Assembly: GCF_004362395.1 (NCBI RefSeq)
Contig: NZ_SNWE01000013.1
Location: 1 to 64,000, forward strand
Reading direction: 5' to 3'
Origin: Salegentibacter sp. 24
GTDB lineage: Bacteria > Bacteroidota > Bacteroidia > Flavobacteriales > Flavobacteriaceae
Length of the DNA: 64,000 nt
Positions 18,673 to 27,964 of the stretch are shown one piece after another (position 1 is the first letter of the stretch; the number at the start of each line of letters is the position of its first letter). The notes beneath the pieces are model-generated. The model saw nothing but the letters and a program-made list of their open reading frames with translations, was not told the DNA's origin and searched no databases. The position numbers and the translations under genes are program-made.

Positions 18673-19293
18673 TTAAGCAGCTTTTTTCATCACCACCGCA
18701 TCAATCAAATGAACTATACCATTTGAAGCTTCAATATCAGTAGCGATAATTGTTGCCGTATTCCCGTTTTCATCTTTAAGTACTATATTCTCACCCTCCA
18801 TCATAGCGGTAAGATCTACCCCTGCAAGGGTAGTGATAGTTGCTTCTCCATTTTCAGCGTCTTGAATCATCTGGCTCAAATCTGCGGCAGTGATCTCCTG
18901 ATTTACCACGTGATACTTTAAAAGTTCCGCTAACTGATCCTTATTTTCACTCATCATCAATTCCTCCAGAGCTGCATCATCAACGGCATCAAATGCGCTA
19001 TTGGTAGGCGCAAAAACAGTGAATGGGCCTTCATCTTCTGTAAAAGTAGCTGCCAGTTCTGCACTTTTCAATGCACTGACCAAAGTACTTAAAGAATCTG
19101 TTGCCATGGCCTTGGCGGCAATACTATTGGATTCCATTTCCATACGTTCTTTTTCGGCTTCCATTTCAGCCTGGCGCTGGGCTTCTGCCTGTTCCATTTC
19201 AGCTTTTTCTTCTTCCTTTTTTTTGGTGTCTTCACACGAGGTTAGACTGAAAGCAAAAACTGCCAGGAGTACCCATAAAAATCTAGTTTTCAT
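18673..19293 (-). CDS. Fasciclin (FAS1) domain lipoprotein
   Basis: The 206-residue protein begins with a lipoprotein signal (LAVFAFSLTSC, lipobox Cys at residue 20). A Glu/Lys/Met-rich, probably coiled-coil linker runs over about residues 23-55. One FAS1 domain (about 65-204) follows, with the motifs GPFTVFAPTNSAFDAV, LLKYHVVNQEITAADL and the closing ASNGIVHLIDAVVM. FAS1 domains mediate adhesion, but in bacteria the partner is usually unknown. It is presumably anchored in the outer membrane facing the periplasm or surface. Divergent from the small membrane protein at 19527. Confidence 0.9.
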   Translation of the reverse strand: MKTRFLWVLLAVFAFSLTSCEDTKKKEEEKAEMEQAEAQRQAEMEAEKERMEMESNSIAAKAMATDSLSTLVSALKSAELAATFTEDEGPFTVFAPTNSAFDAVDDAALEELMMSENKDQLAELLKYHVVNQEITAADLSQMIQDAENGEATITTLAGVDLTAMMEGENIVLKDENGNTATIIATDIEASNGIVHLIDAVVMKKAA

Positions 19294-19433
19294 AATTTAG
19301 TTATTAGTAGTTTAAGCCAACTAATTTAGTCTGTAAACTTTACATAAACAGTGGTTTAGGATTAAATTTTAGTTAAATTATGCAAACCTAATGCTAATGT
19401 AGTTCTGGATTTTTCCAAACGTTTATTTATTGC

Positions 19434-19441
19434 TATTTTTG
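19434..19441 (+). promoter_or_regulatory. Candidate -7 box upstream of the 19527 operon
   Basis: TATTTTTG matches TAnnTTTG and lies 85 bp before the ATG at 19527. The -33 region has no clear TTG, so the call is weak. Confidence 0.35.
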
Positions 19442-19526
19442 CAGTAGTATTCTTCGATATTTTTCGGGAATATCTTTGTAATAAAAACCTTGCTTTGAAG
19501 AATGAGGTTTTAGAAAAATTTTAGCT

Positions 19527-19733
19527 ATGGAATTATTATTGATTACCATTTTACTTCTAGGACTGGCATTTGCCGGAATAGCCATTAAAATATGGGGCAA
19601 AAAAGACGGCAAGTTCGCAGGAACCTGCGCCAGCCAAAGTCCGTTTTTAAATAAAGAGGGCGAAGCCTGTAGCTTCTGTGGAAAAATGCCCGATGAAATG
19701 GCTGACTGCTCTGGAGAAAAGAAGGCTAATTAG
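19527..19733 (+). CDS. Small membrane protein with Cys-rich tail
   Basis: The 68-residue product has one N-terminal membrane helix (ELLLITILLLGLAFAGIAIKI). A short soluble tail follows with four Cys: GTCASQSP, EACSFCGKMP and ADCSGEKK. The SFCG motif plus spaced Cys could bind a metal or form disulfides, but no function is known to me. Similar small proteins precede the glycosyltransferase/sigma gene pair in related flavobacteria (recollection, not checked). It ends 5 bp before the glycosyltransferase gene. Confidence 0.7.
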   Translation: MELLLITILLLGLAFAGIAIKIWGKKDGKFAGTCASQSPFLNKEGEACSFCGKMPDEMADCSGEKKAN

Positions 19734-19738
19734 ATCAA

Positions 19739-20842
19739 ATGGCAACACTTCTACTGGGGTTTTTCTTACTGTTTTCTTTAATAATCCTGGCCTTCTACCT
19801 GGCATTTTTTGCCTTTGCAGGCGATAAAAGCAGGAATCCTGGCCCTGTAAACATACCGGTTTCGGTAATTGTTTGTGCAAAGAACGAAGCCGAAAACCTT
19901 AAAAACTTCCTGCCTCTTATCCTTGACCAGGAATATCCTGATTTTGAATTAATTATAATCAATGATGCCTCAGTAGATACCACCTTGGAGGTAATAGAAG
20001 CTTTCCAAGCCCTTGATGGCCGTATAAGCCTTGTGGATGTTAAGAATAATGAGGCCTTTTGGGCAAACAAAAAATATGCCCTTACCCTTGGAATAAAAAA
20101 AGCCAGACACCCGTATTTAATTTTTACAGATGCGGATTGCGCTCCCCAGAGTCGGTTCTGGATCAGACATATGGCTGCCGGATTTCACCAAGAGAAAAGT
20201 ATTGTTTTGGGTTACGGTGGTTATTTTAAAAATAGTAGATCTCTTCTGAATAAACTCATAAGGTTTGAAACCCTGCTCACTGCAATTCAATATTTTTCCT
20301 ATGCAAAATTAGGAAATCCTTACATGGGCGTGGGAAGAAACCTTGCCTACACCTCAAAACAATTTTATGATCAAAAAGGCTTTGCAGAGCATTTACACCT
20401 TCGTTCGGGCGACGATGATCTCTTTGTAAATCAGGGCGGAAACAAAGTAAATACCTTTATTTGTTATCATCCCCAGGCAAGTACCAGAAGTATCCCGAAG
20501 AAAGACTTAAAATCCTGGTTTCATCAGAAAAGAAGACATGCATCAGTAGCCGGGTTTTATAAAACAAAAGACAAGATTTTACTGAGCCTGTTTTATGCTT
20601 CCCGATTTTTTTTCTGGATCTTACTGGCAGCGCTACTAATGCTCCAGTTCCAGTGGCAATTGGTGCTAAGTATTACAGGACTTGTTTTATTAGTGCAGGC
20701 AGTGGTATATGCTAAATCAGCGCAAAAACTTCAGGAGACCGATGTGGTTTGGTTATTTCCGTTTTTAGAGGTATTTTTAATCTTTACCCAATTTGGCATA
20801 TTTATAGCAAATAGTCTTTCAAAACCCAGACATTGGAAATAG
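19739..20842 (+). CDS. Family 2 glycosyltransferase, membrane-anchored
   Basis: The 367-residue product has an N-terminal membrane helix (residues 3-27) and a GT-A catalytic domain. Its motifs are VSVIVCAKNEAENLKNF, DFELIIINDASVDTT, FTDADCAPQS (DxD type) and the acceptor-site HLRSGDDDLFVNQ. QKRRHAS is a QRRxx-like motif. Two or three C-terminal membrane helices follow (from about residue 285). Such enzymes build polysaccharide or glycolipid on the cytosolic membrane face. Sugar and acceptor cannot be assigned. The end overlaps the sigma-factor start. Confidence 0.87.
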   Translation: MATLLLGFFLLFSLIILAFYLAFFAFAGDKSRNPGPVNIPVSVIVCAKNEAENLKNFLPLILDQEYPDFELIIINDASVDTTLEVIEAFQALDGRISLVDVKNNEAFWANKKYALTLGIKKARHPYLIFTDADCAPQSRFWIRHMAAGFHQEKSIVLGYGGYFKNSRSLLNKLIRFETLLTAIQYFSYAKLGNPYMGVGRNLAYTSKQFYDQKGFAEHLHLRSGDDDLFVNQGGNKVNTFICYHPQASTRSIPKKDLKSWFHQKRRHASVAGFYKTKDKILLSLFYASRFFFWILLAALLMLQFQWQLVLSITGLVLLVQAVVYAKSAQKLQETDVVWLFPFLEVFLIFTQFGIFIANSLSKPRHWK

Positions 20843-21405
20843 ATCAGAAATTGCTACTTACCAAGATTAAAGCTGCCAAAACCGGGAGTCAGTCCGCTTT
20901 TAATTATTTGCTTGACACCTTTTGGGATAGTGTTTACGGATTCCAGATTAAAAAAACCGGAAATGCTTATGAATCCGAAGATATTACCATTCAAACTTTT
21001 TCAAAAGCTTTTAAAAGGATTGAAACTTTTGATGAAGATTATTCATTTAGCACCTGGCTAATTGCCATTTCAAAGAATATCCACGTAGATATGCTGCGCA
21101 AACAAAAATCATCTATCAGGTCCCAAACCACTTCAGACCAGAATGATAGGGTTTATCGCATTGCCGATGAAACTCCTACCATAGAGGATAAATTAATCAG
21201 CGAACAGCATTTGGCGCAATTGCTTACCGATATTAAACAATTGAAGCCCCATTACCAGGAAGTGATTAACCTTAGGTATTTCCAGGAAAAATCTTATAAA
21301 GAAATTGCCGAAAGTTTGGATGAACCCATAAATAATGTAAAAGTAAAGTTACTGAGGGCCAAAAAACTACTCGCTAAAATTATTGAAGATCGAAAATCAA
21401 TGTAA
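20833..21405 (+). CDS. RNA polymerase sigma-70 family factor (ECF-like)
   Basis: The product is 190 residues. Region 2 is visible as YESEDITIQTFSKAFKRIETFDEDYSFSTWLIAISKN, and region 4 as LKPHYQEVINLRYFQEKSYKEIAESLDEPINNVKVKLLRAKKLL. The only plausible start is TTG at 20833 (TTGGAAATAGAT); no ATG precedes region 2. It overlaps the glycosyltransferase by 10 bp, so translation is probably coupled. No anti-sigma gene lies beside it; it would direct polymerase to its own promoter set, unknown here. Confidence 0.88.
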   Translation: MEIDQKLLLTKIKAAKTGSQSAFNYLLDTFWDSVYGFQIKKTGNAYESEDITIQTFSKAFKRIETFDEDYSFSTWLIAISKNIHVDMLRKQKSSIRSQTTSDQNDRVYRIADETPTIEDKLISEQHLAQLLTDIKQLKPHYQEVINLRYFQEKSYKEIAESLDEPINNVKVKLLRAKKLLAKIIEDRKSM

Positions 21406-21453
21406 GTTTTGGTCGACTTAACGTTCTAATTTATGCAGTTCATCAGATTATTG

Positions 21454-21461
21454 TATCTTTG
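21454..21461 (+). promoter_or_regulatory. Candidate -7 box for lipA-gap
   Basis: TATCTTTG fits TAnnTTTG and lies 17 bp before the lipA ATG. A convincing -33 TTG is not visible. Confidence 0.4.
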
Positions 21462-21478
21462 AAAACTAGATTTTCACT

Positions 21479-22357
21479 ATGAGTATAGACACTATAAGCC
21501 CCGTAAAAGAAAAGCCAAAAGCCAAACCTAAATGGCTAAGGGTAAAACTTCCAACAGGAAAAAAATACACCGAACTTCGTAGCCTGGTTGACAAATATGA
21601 TTTGCATACCATCTGTACTTCTGGTAGTTGTCCAAATATGGGTGAATGCTGGAGCGAAGGTACTGCTACCTTTATGATATTAGGAAATGTATGTACTCGT
21701 TCCTGCGGATTTTGTGGTGTAAAAACCGGTCGTCCAGAAACCGTTGATTGGGACGAACCTGAAAAAGTAGCCCGTTCTATTAAAATTATGGGCATTAAAC
21801 ATGCGGTAGTAACCAGTGTGGATCGCGATGATCTAAAAGATATGGGCTCTATAATCTGGGCAGAAACTGTAAAGGCCATCCGCAGAATGAATCCGGAAAC
21901 TACCCTGGAGACCCTTATTCCGGATTTTCAGGGAAATGAACGAAACATTGACCGGATCGTAGAGGTAATGCCCGAGGTGGTATCGCACAATATGGAAACC
22001 GTCAAGAGGTTGACTCGTGAAGTAAGAATTCAGGCGAAGTACGATCGTAGTTTAGAGGTGTTACGCTACTTAAAGGAACAGGGAATTAAAAGAACTAAAT
22101 CCGGCATTATGCTCGGCCTTGGCGAACAGGAGGATGAAGTTATCCAAACCCTGCATGATCTGAGAAGTGTCGATGTAGATGTGGTAACTATTGGACAATA
22201 CCTCCAACCCAGTAAAAAACACTTACCAGTAAAGCAGTTTATCACCCCCGATCAGTTTAAGAAATATGAGGCCATTGGTCTTGATCTTGGATTTCGGCAC
22301 GTAGAAAGCAGCGCCCTGGTTCGTTCTTCTTATAAGGCTCACAAACATATCGACTAA
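21479..22357 (+). CDS. lipA: Lipoyl synthase
   Basis: A radical-SAM enzyme inserting two sulfurs into the octanoyl chain on lipoyl-dependent proteins. The 292 residues show both cluster motifs: the auxiliary cluster [12 protein letters not shown] and the radical-SAM [29 protein letters not shown] and the terminal [12 protein letters not shown] are also present. The auxiliary [4Fe-4S] cluster is the sacrificial sulfur source. It lies between a sigma factor and gap; octanoyl transferase LipB is not in the window. Confidence 0.97.
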   Translation: MSIDTISPVKEKPKAKPKWLRVKLPTGKKYTELRSLVDKYDLHTICTSGSCPNMGECWSEGTATFMILGNVCTRSCGFCGVKTGRPETVDWDEPEKVARSIKIMGIKHAVVTSVDRDDLKDMGSIIWAETVKAIRRMNPETTLETLIPDFQGNERNIDRIVEVMPEVVSHNMETVKRLTREVRIQAKYDRSLEVLRYLKEQGIKRTKSGIMLGLGEQEDEVIQTLHDLRSVDVDVVTIGQYLQPSKKHLPVKQFITPDQFKKYEAIGLDLGFRHVESSALVRSSYKAHKHID

Positions 22358-22378
22358 GATCTTCCTGAATCAACATCA

Positions 22379-23386
22379 ATGGACAAGAGCATCAATATAG
22401 CCATAAACGGTTTTGGCCGTATTGGACGAAGCCTCTTTAGGCTTTTAATCGAAAACAAAAGGATAAAGGTCGTTGCCATCAACGACCTGGCCGATGCTAA
22501 AACCCTTTCCCATCTATTAAAATACGATAGTATTCACGGGGTTTCACCAGCTGAGATTTCTTCTCAAGGGAATACTATTATTGTAAACGGCAATGCCATC
22601 CCATTATTAAACGCTGCACATCCAAAAGATGTTGACTGGAGCAGTTACCAGGTGGATACCGTAGTAGAAGCAACCGGAAAATTTAAAACATCAGAAGATC
22701 TTGAGTTCCACCTTAACAGCGGGGCAAAAAAGGTAATATTAACCGTTCCACCGGAAGATGAGAATATTAAAATGGTGGTTCTTGGGGTCAATGAACATAT
22801 TTTGAACGGCAGTGAGAGAATAGTTTCCAACGCGAGTTGCACTACCAATAATGCTGCTCCAATGCTTAAGCTTATTCATGAAAATTTTAAGGTAGCGCAA
22901 GCTTATATTACCACGATACATTCTTACACCTCAGACCAAAGTTTACACGACAAACCTCATCGTGACTTAAGAAGAAGCCGGGCTGCGGCGCAATCAATAA
23001 TTCCTACCACAACTGGTGCAGCAAAGGCCCTGACCGGTATTTTCCCCGATATTAGTAATGTCATTGGGGGCTGTGGAATTAGGGTTCCCGTACCAAATGG
23101 TTCGCTTACTGATATGACTTTAAACGTGCACAAAGAAACCAGTATTGAGGTGATTAATGCGCTTTTTAAACAAGCCTCAGAAACTTCCCTGAAAGGGATT
23201 CTTAGTTATACCGAAGACCCTATCGTATCTATAGATATCAATAACAACCCACATTCCTGTATTTTTGACGCGCAAATGACTTCGGTAATCAGCGGGAAAT
23301 TGATTAAAATTATTGGCTGGTATGATAATGAGATCGGGTATTCAAGTCGTCTCATCGATTTAATTTCAATGGTTAATGATAAATAA
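22379..23386 (+). CDS. gap: Glyceraldehyde-3-phosphate dehydrogenase, type I
   Basis: Oxidises glyceraldehyde-3-phosphate to 1,3-bisphosphoglycerate with NAD(P). The 335 residues contain the Rossmann GFGRIGRSLFRL, the active-site SNASCTTNN (catalytic Cys near residue 155) and TTTGAAKAL. The C-terminal WYDNEIGYS varies from the usual WYDNEWGYS. The substrate-binding HSYTSDQSLHDKPHRDLRRSRAA is intact. Flavobacteria usually have more than one gap gene, and whether this copy is glycolytic or gluconeogenic cannot be told. It starts 22 bp after lipA. Confidence 0.93.
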   Translation: MDKSINIAINGFGRIGRSLFRLLIENKRIKVVAINDLADAKTLSHLLKYDSIHGVSPAEISSQGNTIIVNGNAIPLLNAAHPKDVDWSSYQVDTVVEATGKFKTSEDLEFHLNSGAKKVILTVPPEDENIKMVVLGVNEHILNGSERIVSNASCTTNNAAPMLKLIHENFKVAQAYITTIHSYTSDQSLHDKPHRDLRRSRAAAQSIIPTTTGAAKALTGIFPDISNVIGGCGIRVPVPNGSLTDMTLNVHKETSIEVINALFKQASETSLKGILSYTEDPIVSIDINNNPHSCIFDAQMTSVISGKLIKIIGWYDNEIGYSSRLIDLISMVNDK

Positions 23387-23426
23387 CTATATTTATCAAG
23401 ATTAAGCGTTTAGCTGAATTTCCTGA

Positions 23427-25652
23427 ATGAAGAACTTTACTTTTATACTACTATTCGCATTTTGGGGCAATCTATGCTATTCATTACCGCAGGATGAAAC
23501 CCAAGACTATCAGATAGCCAATGAAAGAATTCAGCAGTTAATCAACGATGCCGAAGTTTCGGTAAATATGCTTGATTTCGATAACGCTATTGAACAGTTA
23601 AATTCTTCTTTAGCCCTTTCAAAATCAATTGATGACAAGCATTTTATCGCCTTATCCAGCAGTATCCTCGCTAAGCTATATTATTTACGGCACGAATACG
23701 ACAAGGCCATAACAGAATTAAACCGGGCAATTTCCATACAAAGAGAAATTAATGATGAAGAAGGTCTGGCCTATAGCTATGTGAATTTTGCAAAAATCTT
23801 TATCGCTCAAAAGGATAAAACCAGGGCCAATCGATATTTGAGTCTTGCTGAAGAATTATATTCCAAATTGGGTAATGAAGAATTTCTGGGTATCGTTGCT
23901 TTAAACCGTGCCATTATCATCCTGAATACTGAAGGAGAGCCTGGTCAATCCCTGAACCTGCTAAAGCAGGCCAAAACTCAACTAGAGGATTCCGATAAAT
24001 TATACGAAGTCTCCCGGCTCTATTATTACCTGGCCAGGGCTTATATCAGCCTTGAAAACTATGAGCTTGCCCAGGAGTATTGTCAAAAAGTTTTAGAAAT
24101 TGCAAAGGCCGAAAATTTCGGGGGAATGGTGATGAGCACTCATAAATTATTAAGCAAGATTTATGAAGAAAAGGAAGACTACAAAACCTCCTTAGCCTAC
24201 CTGGAAAAAAGCTATTCCAGAAAGGATTCTATAATTGCCATGAATAAAGAAGTATTGGCGGACCAGGCCAATGCGAAATACGGGGTTGATGCATTACAAA
24301 GCAGCTTAAATGAACTAAGCCTTCAAAATGCGGAGCAGGAAAGAAATCTTAAAGTCAATAAGCTTACCACTATTTTAAGTGTAGCTCTTATCACGATACT
24401 TTCCCTTCTCACCCTTTCCCTATATAAAAACAATAATTTACGTGCGCGGGCCAATGAATTGTTGCAAAAGAAAAACACCGAGCTAACCAAAGCCAAGGAG
24501 AATGCTGAAAAAGCTTCCCTGGCCAAGGCCCAGTTTCTCTCTACTATCACCCACGAGTTAAGAACACCTTTGTATGCAGTTACCGGTCTTACACATTTAT
24601 TGCTGGAAGAAAGTCCTACCGAAAACCAGAAGGAACATCTTAATTCCCTGAAGTTTTCTGGAGAGTATTTACTTTCCTTGATTAACAATATTTTAGATCT
24701 CAATAAACTTGAAGCTAACAAAGTGGAAATTATGGAAGCTTCATTTGATCTTAAAAAACGAATTTCGGATGTGCTGGTTGCCCTTAAAAATTCGGCTGAC
24801 GATAAAAATATCAAGATTCATTTTAATTATGATGATTCCATACCTCAGGAATTAAAAGGGGACCCGCTTAAAATCTCCCAGATTCTCATCAATCTTATAG
24901 GGAATTCTATAAAATTTACAGAAGATGGGGATATATGGATCGATGTATCTAAAAACAGCCGGGACGGTAACAACGTACTATTGGATTTCGAAATTAAAGA
25001 TAACGGCGAAGGAATTACCAAAGAAAAGCAAAAGGCTATTTTTGAAAATTTCACCCAGGGTTCTACACAAATTAACCGAAAATTCGGAGGCACAGGATTA
25101 GGCCTTTCCATTGTCAAAAACCTGCTCACTTTACTGGGCAGTGAAATTAAGCTGGAGAGCGAACTGGGTAAAGGATCTTCCTTTGCATTTCAGCTCAAAT
25201 TTGAAGCAAAAGAGACCGACAATAAGCTTGAAAACAGTCCTGAAGTTCCAGAAGAACCCGCTAAAATTAAACTTGAAGGCAAGCATATACTTATTGTAGA
25301 AGACAATAAAATTAACCAGATGATTACCCGTAAGATTCTGGAAAAACACCAGGTGATTTGTGAAGTTGCAGATAATGGTACTATTGCCATAGAGAAGACC
25401 AAGGAAAAGGAATACGATCTTATTCTTATGGATATTCATATGCCCGGAATCAGTGGTATTGAAGCTACTAAGGAGATCAGAAAATTCAATTCGGCGATCC
25501 CTATCATCGCCCTAACGGCCGTAACCTTAGATGAAGACCTGGATGAATTCTTTTTAAATGGCTTCAGTGAAATTATTCCTAAACCCTATAAAACTGAGGA
25601 ATTTTTCCTTAAAATCAACCGGCAGTTAGCCCTAAAAGAAAGTACGGTTTAG
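23427..25652 (+). CDS. TPR-containing hybrid sensor histidine kinase
   Basis: A 741-residue protein with a signal peptide (residues 1-20) and a periplasmic TPR region (about 25-290). One membrane helix (near 312-332) and a coiled-coil linker (about 340-365) follow. HisKA has the phosphorylated His375 in ITHELRTPLYAVTGLTH. HATPase_c has DNGEGITKEKQ, GGTGLGLSIVKNL and GKGSSF. A C-terminal receiver domain carries Asp669 in LILMDIHMPGISG. It likely senses a periplasmic or membrane signal. No response regulator with an output domain is adjacent, so its partner is elsewhere. Confidence 0.94.
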   Translation: MKNFTFILLFAFWGNLCYSLPQDETQDYQIANERIQQLINDAEVSVNMLDFDNAIEQLNSSLALSKSIDDKHFIALSSSILAKLYYLRHEYDKAITELNRAISIQREINDEEGLAYSYVNFAKIFIAQKDKTRANRYLSLAEELYSKLGNEEFLGIVALNRAIIILNTEGEPGQSLNLLKQAKTQLEDSDKLYEVSRLYYYLARAYISLENYELAQEYCQKVLEIAKAENFGGMVMSTHKLLSKIYEEKEDYKTSLAYLEKSYSRKDSIIAMNKEVLADQANAKYGVDALQSSLNELSLQNAEQERNLKVNKLTTILSVALITILSLLTLSLYKNNNLRARANELLQKKNTELTKAKENAEKASLAKAQFLSTITHELRTPLYAVTGLTHLLLEESPTENQKEHLNSLKFSGEYLLSLINNILDLNKLEANKVEIMEASFDLKKRISDVLVALKNSADDKNIKIHFNYDDSIPQELKGDPLKISQILINLIGNSIKFTEDGDIWIDVSKNSRDGNNVLLDFEIKDNGEGITKEKQKAIFENFTQGSTQINRKFGGTGLGLSIVKNLLTLLGSEIKLESELGKGSSFAFQLKFEAKETDNKLENSPEVPEEPAKIKLEGKHILIVEDNKINQMITRKILEKHQVICEVADNGTIAIEKTKEKEYDLILMDIHMPGISGIEATKEIRKFNSAIPIIALTAVTLDEDLDEFFLNGFSEIIPKPYKTEEFFLKINRQLALKESTV

Positions 25653-25734
25653 TCCTTGGCACAGCCTTTGTAAACGATACGTTAATTGAATTATATATCG
25701 AATAAAAACATCATATATAGTTTGAATTAGCCAA

Positions 25735-25768
25735 AATAAAAATGGGGTGTGAATGCACCTCATTTTTT
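25735..25768. terminator. Bidirectional hairpin between kinase gene and lpxK
   Basis: AATGGGGTG and CACCTCATT pair with one mismatch around a GAATG-type loop. An A-run lies on the left and TTTTTT on the right. It overlaps the lpxK stop codon (25760-25762, minus strand), so it can serve both convergent genes. Confidence 0.7.
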
Positions 25769-26764
25769 GTTTACAAACTTTAAAATTTCTCTTTTAAATT
25801 CTGCTTCTTTATTTAAAAATGCTGTTTTGACCGGCAAATAAAACAAGGCTTTAGCCTCCATTCTTTTGTGAAGGCGTACATAATCTTTTTCTGTGGTCAG
25901 CAAAAAAGGTTCCTTTTCTAATTCCAGAATCTCGGCTTCACTGAAATTGTGATGATCTTTAAAGGCGAGATGTTTAAAGTCAAAATCTTTCTCCTTTAAA
26001 TAATTCAGAAGCGGTTTTGGATTTGCAATTCCGGTAACCAAAGTAAATTTATCATTCTTCAGACTTTCCAATGTCATCTTAGTATCTGCTGAGATTATTT
26101 CTTCCCCATAGGCGATAAAACTAAAATAAAGCTTTTGATAATTCTGTAATTTGAGTTTCCGGCGGATTATTTCCATTTCCCGGGAGGTGAGTGCAGAAGG
26201 ACATTTGGTAACCACAATTATTTTGGCCCGCTCTGCTCCCACTGTGGGTTCGCGCAGGTATCCCGTAGGCAACATAAAATCATTTACAAATAGATCTCCA
26301 TAAGCAGTAAGTAAAATATCGAGCCCGGCCTTTACCTTTCTGTGTTGAAAGGCATCATCCAGTAACATTATTTCCGTATTCTCTTTGAGAAGTTTCTCAA
26401 TTCCATTTTGCCTATCAGCGTCTACAGCAACAATTGCCTCCCGAAATTTTCTTTTAAACTGAAGCGGCTCATCCCCTACTTCCCCGGCAGTTTCAGTTCC
26501 TTCTAATAATTTAAAACCCCTGGTGCTCCGCTTATATCCCCGGCTTAGCGTAGCCACTTTAAAATCAGGCAGTAAAAATTCCAGTAAATATTCTATCATT
26601 GGGGATTTTCCGGTTCCCCCTGTATTAAGATTTCCTACACCAATTATGGGAAGGTCATAAGATTTGGAGCTTAAGGCCCCGGAGTTATAAAGCCAATTCC
26701 TGCTCCAGGTGATAAAGCCATATAATAAAGCAAAAGGAAATAGCATTTTTCGTAAAATCTTCAT
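25760..26764 (-). CDS. lpxK: Tetraacyldisaccharide 4'-kinase
   Basis: LpxK phosphorylates the lipid A disaccharide at the 4' position, at the inner-membrane face. I chose ATG 26764 (MKILRKMLFPFALLYGFI), giving 334 residues; the 34 codons further upstream look non-coding. The N-terminal membrane segment is followed by the P-loop VGNLNTGGTGKSPMIEYL. Then come TLSRGYKRS, VGDEPLQF, a DDAFQHRK motif and FKDHHNFSEAEI. It is divergent from the Nif3-like gene 103 bp away. Confidence 0.95.
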   Translation of the reverse strand: MKILRKMLFPFALLYGFITWSRNWLYNSGALSSKSYDLPIIGVGNLNTGGTGKSPMIEYLLEFLLPDFKVATLSRGYKRSTRGFKLLEGTETAGEVGDEPLQFKRKFREAIVAVDADRQNGIEKLLKENTEIMLLDDAFQHRKVKAGLDILLTAYGDLFVNDFMLPTGYLREPTVGAERAKIIVVTKCPSALTSREMEIIRRKLKLQNYQKLYFSFIAYGEEIISADTKMTLESLKNDKFTLVTGIANPKPLLNYLKEKDFDFKHLAFKDHHNFSEAEILELEKEPFLLTTEKDYVRLHKRMEAKALFYLPVKTAFLNKEAEFKREILKFVNKK

Positions 26765-26867
26765 ATAAGGCAGGCTATAATAATTATATTTGAGGTTGTA
26801 CTCAGTGACCACTAACACGAAATTAGTAAAAAGCAACCTGCCAGGTCTATAAAATCCGAAAAACAAG

Positions 26868-27962
26868 ATGCTTGTAAAAGAAGTTATTGAAATTATTGAA
26901 AAATTAGCGCCACCTGCCTATGCAGAAGATTTTGACAACACAGGCCTTTTGGTGGGAGATAAAAATGCTCAAGTAAAGGCTGCTCTAATCACCTTAGATA
27001 CCTTAGAGAGCGTAGTGGATGAAGCCATTGAAAAAAATTGCAATCTTATTATTAGCTTTCATCCCATTATTTTTTCAGGCTTAAAGAAACTTACCGGGAA
27101 CGATTACGTGGAACAAACCGTGATAAAGGCCATTAAAAATGATATCGCTATTTATGCCATTCACACCGCTCTTGACAACCAGTTTAAAGGTGTGAACGAT
27201 ATGATTTGTGAAATGGTAGGACTTAAAAAGCGACAGATATTAATTCCACGCAAAGACAGTATTAGGAAACTAACCACTTTTGTTCCCCACAGGCAGGCAG
27301 CAGCAGTTAGAAAAGCACTTTTTGATGCCGGTGGGGGCAGTATCGGGAATTATGACCACTGTAGTTTTAACTTACAGGGAGAAGGTAGCTTTAAACCTAA
27401 TGAACACGCCAAGCCTGTTATTGGGGAACGCGGGGAAGTGCATCTTGAGAAAGAAACCCAAATCGGGCTTATTTATCCCGAGCATATTGAAAAATCACTT
27501 CTTAAGGCACTTTTTAGCACTCATCCTTATGAAGAAGTAGCCTATGAAATAAGTGTTTTAGAAAATGAAAACCAACATTTGGGAATGGGAATGATCGGGG
27601 AATTAGAGACCCCAGAAGAGCCAATAAGCTTTTTAAAACGAATCAAAAAAATCTTCCATTGCGGATGTATAAGGCATTCTGAGTTGAATAAAAATACTAT
27701 AAAAAGGGTTGCAGTGCTCGGTGGTAGCGGTAGTTTCGCCATAAACCAGGCAAAGGCGGCAGGCGCAGATATTTATCTTACGGCCGACCTGAAATATCAC
27801 GACTTTTATAAAGCAGATCATAACTTCATTTTGGCCGATATAGGTCACTATGAAAGCGAGCAATACACAAAAGATTTATTACATTCTTATCTTACAAAAA
27901 AAATTAGTAATTTTGCACTTATTTTAGGAGAGACAAACACCAATCCAATCAAGTATATATAA
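26868..27962 (+). CDS. Nif3-like dinuclear metal-centre protein (DUF34/YbgI family)
   Basis: The 364 residues correspond to the long Nif3 form. The N-terminal half (PAYAEDFDNTGLLVGDK, CNLIISFHPIIFSGLKKL, AIHTALDNQFKGVND) and C-terminal half (GGSGSFAINQAKAAGADIYLTADLKYHDF, LADIGHYESEQ) supply His/Asp/Glu for two metals. A CutA1-like insertion lies at about 125-235. Members form hexamers. A biochemical role has been proposed in GTP cyclohydrolase-like metal chemistry but is not settled. It lies 2 bp before the coiled-coil protein gene, a linkage seen in other Bacteroidota. Confidence 0.92.
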   Translation: MLVKEVIEIIEKLAPPAYAEDFDNTGLLVGDKNAQVKAALITLDTLESVVDEAIEKNCNLIISFHPIIFSGLKKLTGNDYVEQTVIKAIKNDIAIYAIHTALDNQFKGVNDMICEMVGLKKRQILIPRKDSIRKLTTFVPHRQAAAVRKALFDAGGGSIGNYDHCSFNLQGEGSFKPNEHAKPVIGERGEVHLEKETQIGLIYPEHIEKSLLKALFSTHPYEEVAYEISVLENENQHLGMGMIGELETPEEPISFLKRIKKIFHCGCIRHSELNKNTIKRVAVLGGSGSFAINQAKAAGADIYLTADLKYHDFYKADHNFILADIGHYESEQYTKDLLHSYLTKKISNFALILGETNTNPIKYI

Positions 27963-27964
27963 CT

